Below, one piece after another: positions 32,847-39,891 of a stretch of 64,000 nt of DNA; within the stretch, counting starts at the first letter, position 1; every line of letters begins with the position of its first letter. The position numbers and the translations under genes were made by a program. The notes beneath the pieces were generated by a model. That model saw only the letters and a list, made by a program, of their open reading frames with translations, ran no database searches and was not told the origin of the DNA. The DNA comes from Clostridia bacterium (GTDB taxonomy: Bacteria > Bacillota > Clostridia > Christensenellales > Borkfalkiaceae): positions 1-64,000 of the forward strand of contig JAFUKM010000006.1 in assembly GCA_017473605.1 (NCBI GenBank), written 5' to 3'.

Positions 32847-34847
32847 TTATTTACATTTTTCCACGGAAGCGAGCGCTTTTTCCACTACGTTTTCTACGGT
32901 AAAGCCGAAGTGGGGGAAAAGCTTGCCTGCGGGTGCGGACGCGCCAAAGGTATTCATCGCCACGATTTCGCCGTTGTCACCTGCGTATTTATACCAGCTG
33001 TAAGGGGAAGCGGCTTCCACGCATACTCTCGCCTTAACGTTTGCGGGCAATACGCTTGCCTTATATTCGTCCGATTGTTTTTCGAATTCTTCGATGCAAG
33101 GCATCGAAACGACGCGCGCGTTCACGCCTTGCTCCGCCAAAACGGCTTTCGCTTTCACGCAAAGCTCTACTTCCGAACCGCTACCGATTAACAGAACGTC
33201 GGGATTGCCTTCGCAATCTTCCAAAACGTAACCGCCTTTAAGCGCAATTTTGCCGCTGTTTTCATATTGCGGCAAGTTTTGACGGGAAAGCACGAGCGTA
33301 GTAGGCTCGTTGCCGGACAGCGCGGATACCCAAGCCGCCGCGGTTTCTTTGCCGTCGGCTGGACGGTACACTTTCATACCGGGGATAGAGCGGAGCATAA
33401 CGAGCTGTTCAATCGGCTGGTGAGTAGCGCCGTCTTCGCCAACGCCGATGGAATCGTGCGTCATAATATAAACGACGGGTAATTTCATAAGCGCGGACAA
33501 ACGCATAGAAGGTTTGCAGTAATCGGAGAATACGAAGAAAGTAGCGCAGTACGCTTGCAAACCGCCGTGCAGTTGCATACCGTTCGCCATTGCCGCCATA
33601 GCGTGTTCACGGATACCGAAATGCATATTTCTTCCCGAGAAATCGTCGGCGGAGAAATGCCCGAACTTCACTCCGTCGGTGTCTTTCATTTCCGTAAGGT
33701 TGGAAGGACCAAGGTCAGCCGAGCCGCCCATAAGCGCGGGCATTTTCACCGCAAGCTTATTCAACACTTTTGCGGAAGTTTGACGGGTAGCCATAGGCTT
33801 GTCGAAATCGTACAAATCTTCCATCGCGTCGAAGTCGGGCAGTTCGCCCGCCATTGCGCTCTTGTACGCCGCGGCAAGTTCGGGGTACGCCACTTCGTAA
33901 TCAATCATCATTTTCTTCCAAGCCACTTCCGCCGCGCTTGCCGCGTTTGCCGCTTCCGCGCAGTGGTCGTATACTTCTTGGGGGCACTCGAAGGAAGCGT
34001 ATTCCCAACCGAGCTTTTGTTTGGTCTTTTCCAAGCCTTCTACACCCAAGGGCGCGCCGTGCGATTTTGCGCTGCCTTCCAAGGGCGAACCGAATCCGAT
34101 ACGGGTACGGCAAATGATGATAGACGGTTTTGCGGTGTTCGCTTTCGCTTTTTCAATCGCTTCTTTCAAAGCGTCTACGTCGTCGGGGGAGGATACCAAA
34201 TCAACGTGCAAAACTTGCCAATTTTGCGCCGCGAAACGCGCGCCGATATTTTCTTTAAAGGTAACGTCGGTATCCCCTTCAATGGTGATATCGTTATCGT
34301 CGTATAATACAATCAGTTTGCCAAGACCGTGCGTACCCGCAAACGAGCAAGCCTCGTAAGAGATGCCTTCTTGCAAACAGCCGTCGCCGCAAATCGCATA
34401 GGTGTAGTGGTCTACTACGTCGAAACCGGGACGGTTGTATTTTGCGGCAAGGTGCGCTTCCGCAAGCGCCATACCAACGGCGTTGGCAATACCTTGTCCA
34501 AGCGGACCTGTGGTCGTTTCAATCCCTGCGGTGTGCGCGTATTCGGGGTGACCGGGCGTTTTCGAGCCGAACTGACGGAATTCTTTCAAATCGTCCATCG
34601 TCAATCCGTAGCCGTAAAGGTGCAACAGCGAATAGTACAGCGCCGAGCCGTGTCCTGCCGAAAGGATAAATCTGTCGCGGTTATCCCACTTTACGTCCTT
34701 GGGATTCGCCTTCAAAAAGTTTTGGAAAAGCGTATACGCGATGGGCGCGCAACCAAGGGGAAGACCGGGGTGTCCGGAGTTTGCTTTTTGTACCGCTTCT
34801 GCGGACAAAATGCGGAGTGCGTTGATAGTTGTTTTTTGAACGTCCAT
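32847..34847 (-). CDS. tkt: Transketolase
   Basis: 666 residues. Thiamine-diphosphate enzyme moving two-carbon units in the pentose phosphate pathway. N-terminal ANSGHPGLPLGCAPIAYTLF, the ThDP motif GDGCLQEGISYEACSFAGTHGLGKLIVLYDDN (near 154-186) and the central GIREHAMAAMANGM (near 408-421) are intact. Length normal. AGGAGAATTTCA precedes the ATG. The phosphohexomutase gene lies upstream on the same strand, 32 bases away, so both form a sugar-phosphate operon. Confidence 0.97.
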   Translation of the reverse strand: MDVQKTTINALRILSAEAVQKANSGHPGLPLGCAPIAYTLFQNFLKANPKDVKWDNRDRFILSAGHGSALYYSLLHLYGYGLTMDDLKEFRQFGSKTPGHPEYAHTAGIETTTGPLGQGIANAVGMALAEAHLAAKYNRPGFDVVDHYTYAICGDGCLQEGISYEACSFAGTHGLGKLIVLYDDNDITIEGDTDVTFKENIGARFAAQNWQVLHVDLVSSPDDVDALKEAIEKAKANTAKPSIIICRTRIGFGSPLEGSAKSHGAPLGVEGLEKTKQKLGWEYASFECPQEVYDHCAEAANAASAAEVAWKKMMIDYEVAYPELAAAYKSAMAGELPDFDAMEDLYDFDKPMATRQTSAKVLNKLAVKMPALMGGSADLGPSNLTEMKDTDGVKFGHFSADDFSGRNMHFGIREHAMAAMANGMQLHGGLQAYCATFFVFSDYCKPSMRLSALMKLPVVYIMTHDSIGVGEDGATHQPIEQLVMLRSIPGMKVYRPADGKETAAAWVSALSGNEPTTLVLSRQNLPQYENSGKIALKGGYVLEDCEGNPDVLLIGSGSEVELCVKAKAVLAEQGVNARVVSMPCIEEFEKQSDEYKASVLPANVKARVCVEAASPYSWYKYAGDNGEIVAMNTFGASAPAGKLFPHFGFTVENVVEKALASVEKCK

Positions 34848-34879
34848 TGAAATTCTCCTAATAGAATTTTATTTTTTTA

Positions 34880-36472
34880 TCATGATTTGTTGCGCTTGTA
34901 CGATTCGAGTTTTGTACAAACCGATTCGCTCTTTGCGTTGCGCCAATTCGCCATATATTTTTCGATGGGGGAAATGTCGAGAAAATCGTATTTTCGCAAG
35001 AAATAGTACAAATCTTTTACAATTTTGAAACAGCCGTTTTCGCTGTTGCTTTCCACGTTAATGGGGAGCACGGGGTCGTGTAAACTCATACGCACAAGCG
35101 TCCAGCCGTCGCCGTGTAAATCGTCGTAGCAAAGGCGCAATCCTTCGTAATTGTTCTCCGCAGGGGTAGCGTAATAAACGGACGCAGCGTGTTTTGCAAA
35201 ATCTTCGAGGATTTTTTTGCCAAGCGTTTTGAAATCGCAGCCTGCTTTGAAGGTAGGGCGAAGTTCCGCGCTTTCCAAAGGCATTTCCAAATCGGCAATC
35301 CAATCGGAGAGCGACTTGTCTTCCTTGCCCGCTTTCGCCAAAGCGATTAAAAGACGGGTAATAAGATATGCGCCGTCGTCCAGGAAATAATTTTCCATCA
35401 AAGCGGCGTGTCCGCTCGTTTCGATGGCAAGGGGTGCGTATTCGCCCGTCGCGTTCAAGCGTTTCGCTTCGTTGATAACGTTTTTATAGCCGCGTTTAAA
35501 GCGCAAATGTTTTCCGCCTTTGGCTTTGATAAATTTGGCAAGCCCGTCGCTGGTTACCGAATCGGTAACGATAGTGCCGGGTTGCTCTTGCAACAAAATG
35601 GCGGAGATAAGCGCGATTAAACGGTTGCGGTTGATTTCTTCGCCGTTTTCGTCCACGGCGCCCGCTCTGTCCACGTCGGTGTCGAAAATAATACCGAAAT
35701 CTGCTTTCGCCGCTTTCACCGCTTCGCAAACGAACCGCATAGCGTCGGCGTTTTCGGGGTTGGGGATATGGTTGGGGAAAGTGCCGTCAGGCTCTAAAAA
35801 TTGCGAACCCGTCGTGTCCGCGCCAAGGGGGGCAAGCACTTTATCGGCAAAGAAACCGCCAGCGCCGTTGCCGGCGTCCACGATAATTTTCTTGCCGAGT
35901 AAGGGCTGTTCTTCTTCGCAGGCAAGGCGCACCTTTTCCACGAGCGAAGCCGCGTAATCGTCCAAATAGGAAGTTTCCGTTTTCACGCCGAGAATATTCG
36001 GCTCGGCAAAGCGGTAAGAGCCTGCCATTTCGAGAATTTCCTTTACGTCTTCGCTCTCCAAACCGCCGTCGTGAGAGAAGAACTTCAATCCGTTGCGGTT
36101 AAAAGGCAAATGACTTGCGGTAATCATAATCGAGCCGTGGCAGTAATTTTCCTGCATACGAGTTTCGTCTTTCAAAAGAGCGAACATTGAGGGAGTGGTG
36201 GATAACCCCGTGACGAGCGCGTTATGCCCCGTAGAGATAACGCCGTTTACCACCGCGTCGCAAAGGGTGGGGGAAGTGATACGGGAATCGTACCCAACCG
36301 CCACGGTAACCTGCGTTTTGCCTGTGTGAGAAATGAGCCATACGCAAAAAGCCTTCGCCACGTTCGCCGCAACTTCTTCGGACAAAGTAACGGGTTCGTT
36401 TTCGATACCTTCGCACGCAACGCCGCGTACGTCGGAGCCGTTTTTCAATTTCAAATACATATCCGTTGACAT
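34880..36472 (-). CDS. Phosphoglucomutase/phosphomannomutase
   Basis: 530 residues taking ATG at 36472, which has AAGGATGG close upstream; earlier ATGs at 36493 and 36481 are less likely. Alpha-D-phosphohexomutase motifs: the phosphoserine loop MITASHLPFNRNGLKFF (with Leu in place of the usual Asn), metal loop DTDVDRAG and sugar-binding IETSGHAALMENYFLDDGAYL. Interconverts hexose-1- and hexose-6-phosphates. Its promoter (36540-36568) gives the tkt transcript as well. The sugar specificity is not clear. Confidence 0.9.
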   Translation of the reverse strand: MSTDMYLKLKNGSDVRGVACEGIENEPVTLSEEVAANVAKAFCVWLISHTGKTQVTVAVGYDSRITSPTLCDAVVNGVISTGHNALVTGLSTTPSMFALLKDETRMQENYCHGSIMITASHLPFNRNGLKFFSHDGGLESEDVKEILEMAGSYRFAEPNILGVKTETSYLDDYAASLVEKVRLACEEEQPLLGKKIIVDAGNGAGGFFADKVLAPLGADTTGSQFLEPDGTFPNHIPNPENADAMRFVCEAVKAAKADFGIIFDTDVDRAGAVDENGEEINRNRLIALISAILLQEQPGTIVTDSVTSDGLAKFIKAKGGKHLRFKRGYKNVINEAKRLNATGEYAPLAIETSGHAALMENYFLDDGAYLITRLLIALAKAGKEDKSLSDWIADLEMPLESAELRPTFKAGCDFKTLGKKILEDFAKHAASVYYATPAENNYEGLRLCYDDLHGDGWTLVRMSLHDPVLPINVESNSENGCFKIVKDLYYFLRKYDFLDISPIEKYMANWRNAKSESVCTKLESYKRNKS

Positions 36473-36539
36473 CGTTTCCATCCTTATGGGCATTTTTCGT
36501 TTTTAGCTTTTACAAAAGCATAAAAACGCTTATACGTAT

Positions 36540-36568
36540 ATTATAACTGTTTTCGTTGCATTTTTCAA
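36540..36568 (-). promoter_or_regulatory. Promoter for the hexomutase-tkt operon
   Basis: On the minus strand TTGAAA (36568-36563), 17 bp, TATAAT (36545-36540). Confidence 0.8.
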
Positions 36569-36648
36569 GTCTTTTAACGGAAAAAGTTTGAAAAATTTAA
36601 CCGCCTTATAAAGGAGAAAAAGAAAAGCCCTTTTTTTTTGTCAAACGC

Positions 36649-36677
36649 TTGCGTTTTTTTCGGGAAAATGTTACAAT
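36649..36677 (+). promoter_or_regulatory. Promoter of the cobalamin riboswitch operon
   Basis: TTGCGT (36649-36654), 17 bp, TACAAT (36672-36677), just upstream of the riboswitch. Confidence 0.75.
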
Positions 36678-36693
36678 ATACGCACAACCGAAA

Positions 36694-36876
36694 AAACACG
36701 CGGTACGCTTTTTACGGAAAGCGTTTAATAGGGAAGAGAGAAAGCCGACGCCTTGCTCCGCTGCCCCCGCAACCGTAAGAACGCTTTGCGCCGTTGCACT
36801 GCCGAAAGGTGGGAAGGAACGTCGCGGACGGATATCCGTCGAAGCGTTGTAAGCCGGGAGACCTGCCACGTGTTTT
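36694..36876 (+). ncRNA. Cobalamin riboswitch
   Basis: The B12 box AAGCCGGGAGACCTGCC (36851-36867) is nearly exactly the family consensus. Closing-stem partners are ACACG near 36696 and the CGTGT after the box (36869-36873). The conserved GCCCCCGCAACCG core (around 36761-36776) and GGGAAGG segment are also present. The Rho-independent terminator at 36957-36990 follows, placing it as an off-switch for the B12 uptake genes. Confidence 0.93.
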
Positions 36877-36956
36877 CAAAAAACGTCGTAGGCGGGGACG
36901 CTTACGGACGGGACGAAAAACCGCTGGTTTTGGCGGTATTTTCCGCTTGTCTTTTG

Positions 36957-36990
36957 CCCCGAACGCCTTGCGCCGTTCGGGGGATTTTTT
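36957..36990 (+). terminator. Riboswitch-controlled terminator
   Basis: CCCCGAACG-loop-CGTTCGGGG followed by GATTTTTT, directly ahead of the AAGGAG site of the lipoprotein gene. Confidence 0.85.
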
Positions 36991-37005
36991 AAGGAGCGTA
37001 GTTAT

Positions 37006-37455
37006 ATGAAACGCAAAATCACAGTTCTTTTTTCTCTCTTGCTTACTTTGGTATGTTCGGCACTGTGCCTGTTCGCTTGCGGAAAAGCGGACGGCAACGT
37101 TCAGGCGAGCGTAGTGGAAAGCAGCGAAACGTTGCTCGTTATCCGCGTGGACGAAACGGACGGCGAAGCAACGCTTTATAACGCAATGCAATACTTGCAA
37201 GAACAGGGCGAAATTACTTTTGAAAGCCAATCGAGTACGTACGGCGAAATGATGAAAAGTATCAACGGCAAGGCAAACGGCGAAAACGATAATCCTTGCT
37301 GGATGTCGTATACGTCGGATACGGACGAAACGCTTGCCAATACGGCTTGGGGTTACGCATATAACGGCGAAACGCTCGGCTCTTGCAATTTCGGTATGAG
37401 CTCGATGCCCGTAAAAGCAGGTTGTCTGTACGTTTGGGTGTATCAAGGCTTTTAA
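37006..37455 (+). CDS. DUF4430 lipoprotein, likely surface cobalamin-binding protein
   Basis: 149 residues with a signal peptide and lipobox LFAC (Cys near residue 24). The remaining ~120 residues match the DUF4430 (transcobalamin-like C-terminal) pattern: EATLYNAMQYL, MMKSINGKANG, CWMSYTSDTDET and the terminal CLYVWVYQGF. Located directly after a cobalamin riboswitch and before an ECF S component, it probably captures B12 or corrinoids at the cell surface and hands them to the transporter. Confidence 0.85.
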   Translation: MKRKITVLFSLLLTLVCSALCLFACGKADGNVQASVVESSETLLVIRVDETDGEATLYNAMQYLQEQGEITFESQSSTYGEMMKSINGKANGENDNPCWMSYTSDTDETLANTAWGYAYNGETLGSCNFGMSSMPVKAGCLYVWVYQGF

Positions 37456-37476
37456 TTTGGGCGGGGTAAGTACGCG

Positions 37477-38052
37477 TTGAGAAGGCAAGAAAAGACAAAT
37501 AGTACGGTAAAAAGGGCGACGGTGCGTTCCGCAAAGGAATGCGCCTATCTTGCCGTGTTCGTGGCGGTGGTTATCGCCGTACAACTCGTTTTTTCGGCTG
37601 TGCCGGGGATGGAACTCGTTACGGTACTTTTCGTAGCGTACGCGTTCGTATTCGGTTGGAAACGGGGTATGGCGGCGGCAACGGTATTTACGCTTTTGCG
37701 GCAGCTTTTGTTCGGCTTTTTTCCGACGGTGCTGATAGTATATGCGGTGTATTACAATTTGCTTGCGCTGCTCTTTGGTTTGCTTGGAAAAAAAATCAAA
37801 ACTTCGTATAAGTATTTGCTTTTGCTTACGGCAATCGCGTGCGTGTGCACGGTGGCTTTTACAATGCTGGACAACGTGATTACGCCCCTTTGGTACGGAT
37901 ATTCGGCAAGGGCGGCGAAAGCGTATTTTTACGCGTCGTTGCCGTTTATGCTGCCGCAAGTGTTTTGTACGGCTGTCAGCGTAGCGGTGTTGTTTATCCC
38001 CTTGCAAAAAGTTTTTGCGCTGGCGGGAAAACCGTTGCTTCGTAAAAAATAA
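37477..38052 (+). CDS. ECF transporter S component, probably for cobalamin or corrinoid
   Basis: 191 residues with about six membrane helices; ECAYLAVFVAVVIAVQLVFS and GWKRGMAAATVFTLLRQLLFG are the typical N-terminal helices of an S component. No EcfA or EcfT is in the window, so it would share a common energising module. The start is uncertain: TTG at 37477 or GTG at 37522, the latter having AAGGG five bases upstream. Substrate inferred from the riboswitch. Confidence 0.8.
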   Translation: MRRQEKTNSTVKRATVRSAKECAYLAVFVAVVIAVQLVFSAVPGMELVTVLFVAYAFVFGWKRGMAAATVFTLLRQLLFGFFPTVLIVYAVYYNLLALLFGLLGKKIKTSYKYLLLLTAIACVCTVAFTMLDNVITPLWYGYSARAAKAYFYASLPFMLPQVFCTAVSVAVLFIPLQKVFALAGKPLLRKK

Positions 38053-38092
38053 AAAAGTGCATAAATAGGATAAAAAACTTTATGTAACGGGG

Positions 38093-38121
38093 TTGCATTT
38101 TCTTTTTGCATTTGTTATAAT
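38093..38121 (+). promoter_or_regulatory. Promoter for UDP-sugar pyrophosphorylase gene
   Basis: TTGCAT (38093-38098), 17 bp, TATAAT (38116-38121). Confidence 0.8.
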
Positions 38122-38147
38122 AAAACAAAAAACACGGAGAAATCGTT

Positions 38148-39377
38148 ATGACGTACGAACGAGCAAAACAATTATTGGAAGAAAAAGGACAAACGCAGCT
38201 TTTGCGTTACTATGACGAACTTGACGAAGTAGGCAAGAACAACTTGCTTGCAGGAATTGAGAATATCGTATGGGATTTTGAAAAGGACCTTGCCAACCCC
38301 TTGGATTTGAGCGGAAAGGGCAGGGATATCCGCCCGATTGACGGTTTGAAAATTCCTGCGATAGAAGCGAGAAAAGCGGAATTCGAAAGCGTCGGCGTAA
38401 AAGCGATAAAGGAAAATAAAGTCGCGGCGGTACTGCTTGCAGGCGGTATGGGAACGCGACTTGGCGTAGACGGACCGAAAGGGGCGTACGATATCGGGAT
38501 TACCAAGCCTTTGTACATTTTCGAACAACAAATGAAAAATTTGGCGGAAGTGAACGAAAAATGCGGCGTAAAAGTACCCATGTACGTGATGACGAGCGAT
38601 AAAAACCACGAACAAACGGTGGCGTTTTGGAAGGAACACGGCTACTTTGGCTATGACGAAGGGGAAGTAAAATTCTTCAAACAGGATATGGCGCCCGCAG
38701 TCGATTACGACGGCAAGATTTATTTGGAAAGAAAGGATACGATAGCGCTTTCGCCCAACGGCAACGGCGGTTGGTTTGCGTCTATGCAAAGAGCGGGGCT
38801 TGTGGACGATTTGAAGAAAAAGGGCGTGGAGTGGCTCAATATCTACGCCGTGGATAACGTATTGCAAAGAATTGCCGACCCCGTCTTCGTGGGAGCAACG
38901 ATTGAAAGCGGGGTCAATTGCGGCGCGAAAGTGGTCTGCAAAAACAACCCTTACGAAAAAGTGGGCGTACTTTGTATGGACGGGGATAAGCCCGATATTA
39001 TCGAGTATTACGAGCTCACGGACGAAATGGCAAACCAAAAGGACGAGAACGGGGATTACGCGTACTGTTTCGGCGCGATTATGAACTATTTGTTCCGTTT
39101 ATCGAGATTAGAAGAGATAGCGGACGCGAAAATTCCCGTGCATATCGTTGAAAAGAAAATCGAGCGGGTATGCGAGGACGGCGTAACGAGAAAGCCCGAA
39201 AAGGAAAACGGGAAGAAATTTGAAACGCTCGTGGTGGATTTGATTAAGCTTATGGGCAGCGCGTTGCCGTTCGAGGTAGTGCGCGAAAAGGAATTCGCGC
39301 CGATTAAGAACAAGACGGGCGTGGACAGCGTGGAAAGCGCGAGAGAGCTTTTGAAGCAAAACGGAGTGGAATTATAA
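38148..39377 (+). CDS. UDPGP-family uridylyltransferase (UDP-sugar pyrophosphorylase)
   Basis: 409 residues, eukaryote-like type of UDP-N-acetylglucosamine/UDP-glucose pyrophosphorylase. The nucleotidyltransferase loop LLAGGMGTRLGVDGPKGAYDIG (near 96-117) is typical, followed by YVMTSDKNHEQTVAFW and FKQDMAPAVD. It makes a UDP-sugar from UTP and sugar-1-phosphate for envelope polysaccharide or glycogen. The stop overlaps the next start (TAATG), so translation is coupled to a small unknown protein. The sugar is not inferable. Confidence 0.88.
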   Translation: MTYERAKQLLEEKGQTQLLRYYDELDEVGKNNLLAGIENIVWDFEKDLANPLDLSGKGRDIRPIDGLKIPAIEARKAEFESVGVKAIKENKVAAVLLAGGMGTRLGVDGPKGAYDIGITKPLYIFEQQMKNLAEVNEKCGVKVPMYVMTSDKNHEQTVAFWKEHGYFGYDEGEVKFFKQDMAPAVDYDGKIYLERKDTIALSPNGNGGWFASMQRAGLVDDLKKKGVEWLNIYAVDNVLQRIADPVFVGATIESGVNCGAKVVCKNNPYEKVGVLCMDGDKPDIIEYYELTDEMANQKDENGDYAYCFGAIMNYLFRLSRLEEIADAKIPVHIVEKKIERVCEDGVTRKPEKENGKKFETLVVDLIKLMGSALPFEVVREKEFAPIKNKTGVDSVESARELLKQNGVEL

Positions 39378-39730
39378 TGGCAACGGATTTGGTCGGGAAC
39401 GTACAATTACAACGCTTTATACAGCTTTTGGCGGATTTAAACCACCAAACGGTATCGATTATCAAGACGGGCGATACGAAAATTTTAACGGAAATGAACG
39501 CAACGGTGGAAGAGATGTACGCTATACAGCATAACGGTACGGAAGAAGCGTACACGGCGATAGAAGAAGACGCGCAAATCATCTATAAGAATTTTAACGC
39601 GGTAGTTACGATGGTGAATAGCAACGAAAAGGCGACGGGCGATAAAATCACGAGCGCGGCGGTTAAGAAATTCTTGCACAACATATTCGACGCGAACGTA
39701 CGTATCGTGCTTGCTTACGGTTTGGCATAG
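39377..39730 (+). CDS. Small helical protein coupled to the UDPGP gene, unknown
   Basis: 117 residues, all-helical in appearance, starting at the ATG that overlaps the previous stop (TAATG). No family recognised. It carries two long helices (about 10-40 and 60-95) with many polar residues, no signal peptide and no Cys. Tight coupling suggests a partner or chaperone for the pyrophosphorylase or a separate role in the same polysaccharide step. Confidence 0.65.
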   Translation: MATDLVGNVQLQRFIQLLADLNHQTVSIIKTGDTKILTEMNATVEEMYAIQHNGTEEAYTAIEEDAQIIYKNFNAVVTMVNSNEKATGDKITSAAVKKFLHNIFDANVRIVLAYGLA

Positions 39731-39763
39731 ACAAAGTATAACATATAATACAATAGCAAAAGG

Positions 39764-39797
39764 ACAAGGGAAACGCTTTCGGGCGTTTCCCTTCATT
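39764..39797 (+). terminator. Rho-independent terminator
   Basis: AAGGGAAACGC-TTTCGG-GCGTTTCCCTT then CATTTTTG. Confidence 0.85.
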
Positions 39798-39821
39798 TTT
39801 GTCGGGAAAATTTTTTTCCTA

Positions 39822-39850
39822 TTGACAAAAACGGGAAGGTGATATACAAT
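39822..39850 (+). promoter_or_regulatory. Promoter of the GH106-like gene
   Basis: TTGACA (39822-39827), 17 bp, TACAAT (39845-39850). Confidence 0.85.
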
Positions 39851-39891
39851 AATAACACAGTTTTTCTTACGGTGAGTATACGGAGTGCATT

